A stretch of DNA of 6,140 nt, taken from NCBI GenBank assembly GCA_021791995.1, contig JAJYVN010000184.1:1-6140 (forward strand), given 5' to 3'. Below are positions 1 through 6,140 of this stretch, one piece after another. Source of the DNA: Bacillota bacterium (lineage in GTDB: Bacteria; Bacillota; Sulfobacillia; RBS10-35; JAJYVN01). Every line of letters starts with the position of its first letter. Position 1 is the stretch's first letter. The position numbers and the translations under genes are program-made. The notes under the pieces are model-generated. The model was given only the letters and a program-made list of their open reading frames with translations, was not told the DNA's origin and searched no databases.

Positions 1-766
1 CTTCCCCGATCCCGAGATGGCCGTACCCGACCACGACCTTGAGTGGATCGTGCGCTTGGCGCTTGAATCCCGGCGTAGAGTTAAGGAGCAGCAAAAACGC
101 TGCCTCAGCAGCGAGTTCCGCAACACTCATTTCAGCTATACGCTTGGCATCGATGGAATCGAGCAGTTCGTCGCCACACCGGAGTTGCACAGCGACGAAG
201 CGATCGAGGGCGATCCCCTACCTCCCGGCCAAGTGTGGGCCATGGGCTCGGGCGGGACCGAGGCGGGCCCGGGCCTGTGCCGCATTGAGGTGACGGTGGG
301 GCCGGGAACAGGGGTCCGCATTCTGAACCATCCCCAGCCAGCCGCGTTCCGCGAGAGCGTTCGGGTTGCCGAGCAGAATCTCTACACAAGGGCCAAGGAA
401 CTTGTAGGCGACCGCGATCCCCGGAACCACGAGTTCTCCGTGCAGTTGCGAGCCATGGACGCGGACAAGAGCGGCGCTGGGCTCGGCCTCCCTGTTCTGG
501 CCGCGCTCGTCGGCGCGCTGTTGCAGCGGAACACCCGTGGAGGGACGATCATCGTCGGACCGCTGAACCTGGGCGGCTCGACCGATCTGGTGCCGCGCGC
601 AGTCGCGATGGCTGAACTGGCGGTGGACAGAAAAGCGGATACGCTGCTCATGCCGATTTCCGCGCGCCGGGCTCTGAGTGATCTCCCTGATGAGCTCTGG
701 ACGAAGGTGGGCATTGAGTTTTACGGTGACCCTGTGGACGGGGTGTTCAAGGCCCTGGCGGAATAG
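1..766 (+). CDS. brxL: BrxL-like protein, C-terminal part (Lon-related domain of BREX AAA+ protein), 5'-truncated by window edge
   Basis: The frame is open from the left edge (codons from position 2 read F-P-D-P-E before the Met codon at 17) and stops with TAG at 764-766, so this is the 3' part of a longer gene and Met-17 is probably internal. Counting from that Met, LESRRRVKEQ (residues 17-26), FSYTLG (39-44), the Lon-like core around KSGAGLGLPVLAALVGALL (151-169), GGTIIVGPLNLGG (175-187), LLMPISARRAL (210-220) and the ending FYGDPVDGVFKAL (235-247) follow the C-terminal half of BrxL. BrxL is known as a chambered, DNA-binding AAA+ ATPase of BREX phage exclusion, structurally related to MCM helicases. 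By eye, the Lon catalytic Ser position reads Gly (the nearest Ser is one residue earlier) and no Lys sits at the dyad position, so peptidase activity is doubtful. The ATPase domain and any pglX, pglZ or brxC partners would lie to the left and are not visible. The gene converges on the large minus-strand gene. Family assignment is confident; the symbol is less so. Confidence 0.85.
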   Translation, partial: FPDPEMAVPDHDLEWIVRLALESRRRVKEQQKRCLSSEFRNTHFSYTLGIDGIEQFVATPELHSDEAIEGDPLPPGQVWAMGSGGTEAGPGLCRIEVTVGPGTGVRILNHPQPAAFRESVRVAEQNLYTRAKELVGDRDPRNHEFSVQLRAMDADKSGAGLGLPVLAALVGALLQRNTRGGTIIVGPLNLGGSTDLVPRAVAMAELAVDRKADTLLMPISARRALSDLPDELWTKVGIEFYGDPVDGVFKALAE

Positions 767-892
767 GGTGCCATCTGTCCTTCGCGGCATTAATTCGCTC
801 CCGTACGAAGACGGCGGGTGAAGCATGGAGAGCATGGGGTCGTGCGCAATGCTTGCAGTGATACTAATGGGAGGTCAGCCACTGCATGAGCA
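767..892. other. Convergent intergenic gap, no clear terminator
   Basis: These 126 bases separate the stop codons of two genes that face each other. I looked for a bidirectional terminator. The best inverted repeat is CATGA-gca-TCATG at 885-897, only 5 bp of stem; it overlaps the stop codon of the minus-strand gene and has no T-tract on either side. A 4-bp TTCG/CGAA pair near 795-809 is weaker still. A short direct repeat, GCATGG, occurs twice at 823-837. No coding signal or promoter was recognised. Confidence 0.6.
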
Positions 893-3800
893 TCATGGTT
901 CGTGGCTGAGGTATCCGTATCCTGGACCAGGGTCTTCTGAGTCGCCCAACACCTCCCGCAAGTCCGTCACCACGACAAAGGGTACCAGTGGGCTGGCCGT
1001 GAACGCTGCTGGCTCGATATGCCGCGTGATCATCAACGGGAGGACCCGCCACGGCAGAGATCCCACGGGTACGCCCAACAACGCTAAGCCTGCCGCCGTA
1101 TGAGCGCGTATGGCATCCGCGCGTTGTATGAGGCGGTCGACGTAGCCATCTCGTCGGAGAAACTCGTCGACACGGACACTGATTGTGTCGGGCGAGAATC
1201 CCATCGAAACATCCTTCACCTCGCAGACCCAGAACCTCCTTTGTTCCGGGTCTGCGATAAGCAGATCCACTTCTCCCGGGACCTGCACGCCTGCGGCGAT
1301 CGCCTCGTGGGCTTGAATGTTACGGCGGCACAGAAGTTGCAGCGCGACTGGCACCGCGGCCGCCTCGCGCTCCAAGGTTCTGTTCACGGTCTGGCGGAAC
1401 TCGTTGAATGCATCCTGCACTTTCTGCGGTATATCTCGGGATGGCCATGGAAGTCGCCCGCTGAGCAGATATCCCGACAGCACCGCCTGCGTCGAGCGAA
1501 TACGCCAGGGGATCAGGAGAAGGTTGTCGGCCTGGCGGACCAGGGGCCGGACTGCAATACGATGGGAACGACGTTCCTGTTCCCAATAACGGAGCCCTTC
1601 TCGACCCAACTCCTCCGGGTCGAGCGTCAGACGGTCAAGGGCCGCGCTGATCTCGGCGTCAGGGACGGAGGACCATTGGGCAGCCGCCTCTTTCACTGCC
1701 TGCCGAGCAACGTATACAACCGGGTCGTTATCTGCCGTCCAAGTCATGGCGGTGCCAAGGACAGCGCTGATCGCATCGATGCCGAACCCGCATTCCTGCT
1801 GCAAGATGGCGTCCGCGCGTAACAATGTGCCCGGTACCGCGCAGTCGTCCCGCAAAGAAACGAAGGTGGCTGGGCTTCTCCCCGGGGGAAACGTCACCCG
1901 CGGCCGTTGTGGTTCACCTCGTTGTGGCTCATCGCCGGCGGCCAGCAAGCGCAGTCGGGAGAGGCGATCCGCTCGCTGGTAAGCGTCCAAATCCACGCCG
2001 GACCACGCCGCCTCGTCGGCCGTACCGCTGAGATCTCCCAGAGACGCCGGCGCGGCGATCGCAATGTTCCCCCCTTCACTTATGGCCACGATCAATTCAT
2101 GCAAGCCCCGCCGCGCGCCGGACAGACAGAGCCCAACCTCCAACACCCTGTCGGCAAGGTCGGTTGCTTCTGCAACGTCAAACCGGTCCGGGGTGATCGT
2201 GCCGGTCGGGCAATCTGCGAGGAGGAACTCAAGGAGGACTTCCAGGGGACGCGTCCCCCTGGCAGCCGCTGGGGCCCTGAGCGCGAAGTCACGCCATGCC
2301 TCCGCCCAGGGCGCCCCAAGCGCCAGGCCGAGTTCCATCTCGTCTCTCGCACGCGCGGAGTGGGCGCCATTCAGGTGCTTGGCCACTGTGAGCACCGCGT
2401 CCGGTGCCCACGTCGAGAGGGTCTGCCGTAGTGCATCTTCGGCGGCCGGTACGATGACATCGACGCACTTCTCGATAGCCCCTTGCCCGGCCCAAGTGCC
2501 TGACACCCCTCCACGCCGAAGAACTGCCGCCGCGACCGCACGTTCTGCCTTTGCCCGCGTCGCGCGGCTTCGGGGAACCGTTGAACCACGCCGGTGCCTC
2601 TGTGGTAAGGGAGTCTCTTGTGCGCACAGGCCAGCGACGGGCGGGGCGCTCGTCCACGCCCGATGGAGGTCACCCGGCTTCCCGCGTGGTCGACCTGTAA
2701 CCTCGGACAAGTGCTGAAGCGCGGCATCCAGCACCTGCCCAAGGAGGGAGTGGGCTCGCGGGGCATCGGCCGCGAGTTCCTCAAGCCAATCCAGCCCAAC
2801 GGCAATGTCAATCCTCGCTGTGGGCGCTGCGGCCACCGCAAATCGAAGGGACGGACCGGCATCTCCTTGTGCAGTGATGTGGTCCGCAACGAGTCTGATT
2901 CGGAGCAGCAGTGGCGTTCCCGTCGGATCGACTATTGCGGCGGCGACATCCGGATACCGGATGAATGTCTGACGAACCCCGATTCCAATCGCGCAGGCGA
3001 AAGCCGGATCCACGCCCAGATCGGCCAGGGCCGCTTCTGTCGACGCGCAGATCGCGATGGGTGGGTGGGCGAGGACCTGCCACACGTCACCAATCGGGTC
3101 AACCAGCGTCGCTCGGCCCGGAGCATCCAAGGTAGCCGAGGGCCATTCTGTGCGTTCCGGCAGGAGGGCGCCCGCGAGAACTGATGCGATGGGTTCCCAT
3201 TCGCTCGCCTCGCGCCACCTCTTCATGTCCGGACTTGGGTCGACGTGTACACCAATGCCGGTGAGGCCAGTCGGATTGAGGACGCCGAACTTCATCCAGT
3301 GACGCCATAGATCATAAAACTCCAACACCTGGAGTTTCCTCACACCAGGGCTGGATTCTACTTCGTCAAGGAACTGCCAGAGCAGGTCGCGTCCCTCTTC
3401 GGCAGAAGCGGCGTCGTGGAGAACCATCGCGAGATCTTCCACATGGAGTACCAGTCCGCCCGGCTTGGCTTGTGGGACAACGTCCAGTAGTCCACCTGCG
3501 ATGGTAGCGTGCCGCAGGAGAGCGTTGTCGTCGATTGCTAAGCCGTATCGCTGCAGTTCCGCTATCGTGATTTTCTGGAGTTCCTTTTCGGACCTGTTCA
3601 GCTCGAAGAGCAGTGTAGCTCTGTCTAAGGCACTGACCAGCTCGATCGCACATACGTGCCTGTGGTCAAGGACAACCACCACGTTCGCCGGAGGACGGGC
3701 GGATGCCAATGCCGGAGTAAGTTGGCTTGGTGCCATTGCTTCATCCTGCATATCGATTGCAGGAGCCAGCAATGTCATGGCTCGACGGCCTGTCTCTTGC

Positions 3801-4723
3801 CGCAGTCTTTCCTGGCACATCGGGTCAAGCGCCGCTTCTGCCGACAAGCGGGCGGCGGCTACGGCGAGTCCATCGAGCACCAACGCAGCCGGTACGGGGA
3901 CTGTACCAATCGGAGATTGCAGCGCCAGTACCGGCCCCAGGAGGTGACGACCTTGCTTGAGGTTCGGAGTGACACATGAGGCGGAGCCCGTCGCCCAAGT
4001 CCAAGCCGATGCCGCACGCTGCGGGTTCGAGCAGGTGGACACCCAAGCCGTGGTTGGGGCAGAAAGCGCCTCGGTGGTCGCCGCAACCTCTTCTGCACTA
4101 AGAGATACAGGCGCGGCCGCTATGCGCCTGATGCGGACGTCAAGAGGTTCGTCCTCGGGCTCTCTTGCCTCGAAGGGCATCGGTGCGAGCGCCTCCCAGG
4201 CCGGGCGAAGAAGCTGTAGTCGCCAGTCCGTGTACGCCAGCGCGACCTCCATCAGATCGGTAAGAGCGAAGTCGTACCGCTCGTTAAGAAACGGGTCGAT
4301 CGCCAGGGCGGTCATTCGGATTCGCGATAGGAACCCGAGGGGGTCCGTAAAGGCGCCCGGATGAACCCGTTTACGCGCCGACCGGACGGCAAACCGAACG
4401 CACAACCGCGGGTCGACCGACCAGCAATCCTCCAGGTCACGGACTTTAGGTACCGCTCGGCGAGCCGCGCCGAGTAGTGTCGGTAGATCCGCTATGGTTG
4501 CACGATGGTTGCCTCTCGGGGGAGCTGCCACTGCTCGCATCCAGGAGACCGCCAGTGACGGAAGCCGGTGCCCGCAACCTGGCGAATCGCACGCTGCCAT
4601 CAGCAGCGCCACTACCGACCCCGGCTCAAACCGCTTGAAGGCGCGGTCGCGCACGCTCCAATCCGGGGGCCCGCCTGGCGGGGGCCGCGGTAGTGGCTTG
4701 TTCGTGCTCTCGCGTTGAGGCAT
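893..4723 (-). CDS. Very large protein of unknown family with C-terminal PD-(D/E)XK nuclease-type domain
   Basis: This is an open frame of about 1276 residues from ATG at 4723. The frame continues upstream to a TTG at 4768, an unlikely start. Residue numbers below count from that TTG. The C-terminal segment carries a restriction-endonuclease-fold signature: an upstream acidic residue in LEREAA (Glu-1135), then GEVDLLIA (Asp-1168), then VCEVKD (Glu-1183 and Lys-1185), spaced as in PD-(D/E)XK nucleases. The N-terminus has a proline-rich stretch (KPLPRPPPGGPP, about 24-35) and a possible Cys/His cluster, CDSPGCGH (60-67). The middle of more than 1000 residues is not recognised. I see no Walker A motif, helicase motif, methyltransferase motif, signal peptide or membrane segment. 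The gene follows the metallopeptidase gene with a gap of about 90 bases, so co-transcription is likely. A cytoplasmic DNA-cleaving effector is inferred from the motif and neighbours only. The start and the stretch at residues 235-272 are doubtful (see findings). Confidence 0.8.
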   Translation of the reverse strand: MPQRESTNKPLPRPPPGGPPDWSVRDRAFKRFEPGSVVALLMAACDSPGCGHRLPSLAVSWMRAVAAPPRGNHRATIADLPTLLGAARRAVPKVRDLEDCWSVDPRLCVRFAVRSARKRVHPGAFTDPLGFLSRIRMTALAIDPFLNERYDFALTDLMEVALAYTDWRLQLLRPAWEALAPMPFEAREPEDEPLDVRIRRIAAAPVSLSAEEVAATTEALSAPTTAWVSTCSNPQRAASAWTWATGSASCVTPNLKQGRHLLGPVLALQSPIGTVPVPAALVLDGLAVAAARLSAEAALDPMCQERLRQETGRRAMTLLAPAIDMQDEAMAPSQLTPALASARPPANVVVVLDHRHVCAIELVSALDRATLLFELNRSEKELQKITIAELQRYGLAIDDNALLRHATIAGGLLDVVPQAKPGGLVLHVEDLAMVLHDAASAEEGRDLLWQFLDEVESSPGVRKLQVLEFYDLWRHWMKFGVLNPTGLTGIGVHVDPSPDMKRWREASEWEPIASVLAGALLPERTEWPSATLDAPGRATLVDPIGDVWQVLAHPPIAICASTEAALADLGVDPAFACAIGIGVRQTFIRYPDVAAAIVDPTGTPLLLRIRLVADHITAQGDAGPSLRFAVAAAPTARIDIAVGLDWLEELAADAPRAHSLLGQVLDAALQHLSEVTGRPRGKPGDLHRAWTSAPPVAGLCAQETPLPQRHRRGSTVPRSRATRAKAERAVAAAVLRRGGVSGTWAGQGAIEKCVDVIVPAAEDALRQTLSTWAPDAVLTVAKHLNGAHSARARDEMELGLALGAPWAEAWRDFALRAPAAARGTRPLEVLLEFLLADCPTGTITPDRFDVAEATDLADRVLEVGLCLSGARRGLHELIVAISEGGNIAIAAPASLGDLSGTADEAAWSGVDLDAYQRADRLSRLRLLAAGDEPQRGEPQRPRVTFPPGRSPATFVSLRDDCAVPGTLLRADAILQQECGFGIDAISAVLGTAMTWTADNDPVVYVARQAVKEAAAQWSSVPDAEISAALDRLTLDPEELGREGLRYWEQERRSHRIAVRPLVRQADNLLLIPWRIRSTQAVLSGYLLSGRLPWPSRDIPQKVQDAFNEFRQTVNRTLEREAAAVPVALQLLCRRNIQAHEAIAAGVQVPGEVDLLIADPEQRRFWVCEVKDVSMGFSPDTISVRVDEFLRRDGYVDRLIQRADAIRAHTAAGLALLGVPVGSLPWRVLPLMITRHIEPAAFTASPLVPFVVVTDLREVLGDSEDPGPGYGYLSHEP
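1905..1934. repeat. Imperfect 15-base tandem duplication inside the large gene
   Basis: Two adjacent 15-base units (1905-1919 and 1920-1934) match at 12 of 15 positions and share CGTTGTGG. On the minus strand they encode the doubled pentapeptide EPQRG-EPQRP within the large protein. The region looks like a flexible linker. It is most simply a small in-frame slippage or duplication event, with no evidence of a regulatory role. Confidence 0.6.
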
Positions 4724-4811
4724 GCCGACGCCATGCCACCTCTCCGCCGCCAAGGTTAACGGGCACAACTTCTACTGGCGCTGCCATCCACGCTCGCAGA
4801 GCTGCCACCAT
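4626..4811 (-). other. Short open frame at the junction of the peptidase and large genes; possible small coupled ORF or displaced 5' end of the large gene
   Basis: An ATG at 4811 lies 3 bases past the TAG stop of the metallopeptidase gene, the spacing expected for translational coupling. It opens a 61-codon frame. Its first half (MVAALRAWMAAPVEVVPVNL, then GGGEVAWRRHA) reads like natural protein, whereas the second half is Arg/Ala/Pro-rich and overlaps the large gene in another frame. It could be a tiny separate protein, or the true N-terminus of the large protein split off by a frameshift near 4700-4725, or chance. No good ribosome-binding site precedes it, so confidence as an independent gene is low. 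Confidence 0.25.
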
Positions 4812-4814
4812 GGC

Positions 4815-5597
4815 CTACGAGATCAGTCCGAACACGGTCCGCCCGGTCGTATACACCTCGCACGTGGTGGCCCCGACCTTCATCCAATTGGCTTCGGCCT
4901 CACGGTTGAACAAGTTCGCCACCGGCTGTACGTACCTGCCTCCGGCCTCCACGCGTATCGTCACCGGCGGCGGTACCCAGCGCGCGGAGGCGGAACGGAC
5001 GAGATACCGGACCCCCGCCGCCATGGGACCGCCCTCCGCGAGCACCGCTGGTTCGCACACCACACCCCACACCGGCCTCGGGTTTCGCTCCACGAACCGC
5101 CGGAACGACGCCTCCAACCCGGCCATCGCGTGGTCCGCGAACCGGCTCACGGACGCCATGGACAGCTCGTAATGCCCGATCGATGCATCCAGTTCACCGC
5201 GAAACAGCAGGGCCGCCGCCATAAAGTTGGCCGCTCGTTCCCACTGCCCGCGCGCCGCCGGCGACAGGTCCATCTCACTGCACTGGCGCAACAGGACTCT
5301 ACGGTGTTCCACCAGGGCGAAGTGCCCGACTTCGTGGCAGATGGTAAAGCGTTGCGCGGCCTCGGGAAGGTCGTCCCGAACGGCCACCACCGCATCGGTG
5401 TTGCTGAGGTGCAGAAGGCCGCGAATGTTGCGTGGGAACCCCGGACCTCCCACCTGGAGGCGCAAGCCCTGGCTGTCCAAGAGTGCCGTTACGTCTAGCG
5501 GAACCGGGTGGCCGATGTCATACAGGATGCGGTCACATGTCGCTTCCATGCGGCGCTGGGCTGGTGTTAGGAATCGCTCCAGTGCTGGGGCCTGCAC
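4815..5597 (-). CDS. ImmA/IrrE-family zinc metallopeptidase
   Basis: This is a cytoplasmic metallopeptidase of the ImmA/IrrE type, about 260 residues from the GTG chosen here. In the frame counted from an upstream ATG at 5657, the zinc motif is RFTICHEVGHFAL (His-108, Glu-109, His-112; His codons at 5334-5336 and 5322-5324). The third ligand is probably Glu-140 in WERAANFMAAALLF, matching the usual E-x-x-A-N-x-F-A-A-x-L-L pattern. The preceding VPLDVTALLDSQGLRL and NIRGLLHL segments are also typical. Residues after about 165 form a C-terminal region of unclear role. Known relatives cleave a partner XRE repressor after a stress signal, and the XRE gene lies directly upstream and overlaps, so it is the likely substrate (inference). 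Start choice: GTG at 5597 has the best ribosome-binding site and gives a 65-base overlap with the XRE gene. ATG at 5549 (17-base overlap) and ATG at 5657 (125-base overlap) are alternatives. Confidence 0.88.
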   Translation of the reverse strand: MQAPALERFLTPAQRRMEATCDRILYDIGHPVPLDVTALLDSQGLRLQVGGPGFPRNIRGLLHLSNTDAVVAVRDDLPEAAQRFTICHEVGHFALVEHRRVLLRQCSEMDLSPAARGQWERAANFMAAALLFRGELDASIGHYELSMASVSRFADHAMAGLEASFRRFVERNPRPVWGVVCEPAVLAEGGPMAAGVRYLVRSASARWVPPPVTIRVEAGGRYVQPVANLFNREAEANWMKVGATTCEVYTTGRTVFGLIS

Positions 5598-6140
5598 TGC
5601 CTCGCCTCTCCCCCCGCAGGTAGCGGACAAAGTGCTGAACGTTCCTTCTATCCTCATCGGTCAGCTCAGCGTCCGCTGAAAGGGCCACTCCTAGCAATTT
5701 ATCGGGATCTGCGGTGGCGAGCTTACCCTGAGGGGCCATCGCCAGCACCTTGGACACCGCCGCGCCGCAGAACACCGCCAGCCGCTCCAGCAACACCGGC
5801 GACACGTACTCCGCGGTCCCGTCGTGGATCCGCCGGAGCCAGTGCCCCGGGATGGCGGCCTCCCGCTCGATGACCGCCAGACTAGAACGGTTGCGGACCA
5901 TCCACTCGCGCAGCCAGAGGGTCAGGGGGGGCAGTTCCCCATCCGGTGAGGCAGCCGCACCACCGCGCACGTCGCTGCGCCCCAGCAGGTAGTCGGTGCT
6001 GACGCCGAAGTATTCCGCCAACCGCACGACCATCGCGGTGTCCGGATCGCGGCGGCCGGCCTCCCAACCGGCAACGGTCTCCTTGCTCATGCCAACGGCC
6101 CGAGCCAGTTCTTCCTGGGTCTCGCCCCGTTCGGTGCGCA
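5533..6140 (-). CDS. XRE-family regulator with a probable second helix-turn-helix, 5'-truncated by window edge
   Basis: The frame is open to the right edge (16 residues, RTERGETQEELARAVG, precede the Met codon at 6090), so that Met is internal and the true start lies outside the window. Visible N-terminal part: TQEELARAVGMSKETVAGWE then the Cro/C1-type continuation LAEYFGVSTDYLLGRSD, a classic XRE DNA-binding domain. After a short linker, residues about 53-118 (from Met-6090; TLWLREWM, SLAVIEREAAIPGHWLRRI, LLERLAVFCGAAVSKVL) resemble a second, more divergent helix-turn-helix. The C-terminal LTDEDRRNVQHFVRYLR (143-159) is a helix often seen at the end of XRE repressors. It probably represses this operon from an operator upstream, beyond the window, and is the expected cleavage target of the overlapping ImmA-like peptidase (inference from ImmR/ImmA and DdrO/IrrE). 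Confidence 0.88.
   Translation of the reverse strand, partial: RTERGETQEELARAVGMSKETVAGWEAGRRDPDTAMVVRLAEYFGVSTDYLLGRSDVRGGAAASPDGELPPLTLWLREWMVRNRSSLAVIEREAAIPGHWLRRIHDGTAEYVSPVLLERLAVFCGAAVSKVLAMAPQGKLATADPDKLLGVALSADAELTDEDRRNVQHFVRYLRGERRGSAGPSTGAIPNTSPAPHGSDM
5605..5615 (-). promoter_or_regulatory. Ribosome-binding site deciding the metallopeptidase start
   Basis: Read on the minus strand, GGGGGGAGAGG ends 7 bases before the GTG at 5597-5595. This purine-rich match and spacing are much better than anything before the ATG at 5657 or the ATG at 5549. It lies inside the 3' part of the XRE gene, so the peptidase would be translated from within its partner's coding sequence, which favours coupled expression. 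Confidence 0.5.

Noticed and set aside
885..897. CATGA-gca-TCATG hairpin as a bidirectional terminator
   Set aside because: The stem is only 5 bp with little GC, has no T-tract, and overlaps the stop codon of the large gene; too weak to call.
2490..2690. A second possible frameshift in the large gene (annotated frame reads ETPLPQRHRRGSTVPRSRAT)
   Set aside because: The alternative frame is Arg/Gly-rich and has a stop close upstream, and the annotated frame could simply be a poorly conserved linker; the evidence is weaker than at 3950-4100.
2597..2690. GRPRGKPGD in the large protein as a Walker A (P-loop) motif
   Set aside because: It lacks the GK[ST] ending and the spacing of a P-loop, and no Walker B follows; no ATPase is claimed for the large protein.
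1100..2717. Long plus-strand open frames (1100-1822, 1907-2431, 2064-2717) opposite the large gene
   Set aside because: They lie wholly antisense to the large minus-strand frame, overlap one another, have no ribosome-binding sites or recognisable motifs, and have the Arg/Ser/Pro-rich look of shadow frames in high-GC DNA.
4722..5498. A 258-codon plus-strand frame opposite the metallopeptidase gene
   Set aside because: The opposite strand encodes the well-supported HEVGH peptidase; this frame is His/Arg/Pro-rich with no known domain, typical of an antisense shadow.

Overview
The window looks like an accessory, defence-island-type stretch of a high-GC bacterium. Coding sequence is rich in Arg, Ala and Pro, and long antisense open frames are common, as expected at roughly 60% GC or more. 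The lineage cannot be named from this sequence; a high-GC actinobacterium or soil proteobacterium would both fit. No RNA gene, CRISPR array, insertion sequence or integrase was seen.

Layout: (1) Positions 1-766, plus strand, hold the 3' part of a gene whose product matches the C-terminal region of BrxL, the AAA+/Lon-related protein of BREX phage-exclusion systems. Its ATPase part would lie to the left of the window. (2) Positions 767-892 are a short convergent intergenic gap with no convincing terminator. (3) Positions 893-6140, minus strand, form a compact three-gene unit read right to left: a regulator with an N-terminal XRE helix-turn-helix and a probable second one (cut by the right edge), an overlapping ImmA/IrrE-type zinc metallopeptidase with an HEVGH motif, and a very large protein of about 1276 residues. 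I do not recognise that protein's family over most of its length, but its C-terminus carries a clear PD-(D/E)XK nuclease-type motif.

Working model (inference): XRE repressors paired with ImmA/IrrE peptidases are known as switches in which the peptidase cleaves the repressor on a stress signal (ICEBs1 ImmR/ImmA, Deinococcus DdrO/IrrE). Here the pair is followed by a giant putative nuclease rather than by conjugation or repair genes, and the unit converges on a BREX component. This suggests an inducible nuclease effector, possibly an undescribed anti-phage module. Two places in the large gene look as if the reading frame is disturbed: its 5' end near 4720, and residues of about 235-272. The annotated protein may therefore carry errors or old compensated frameshifts.
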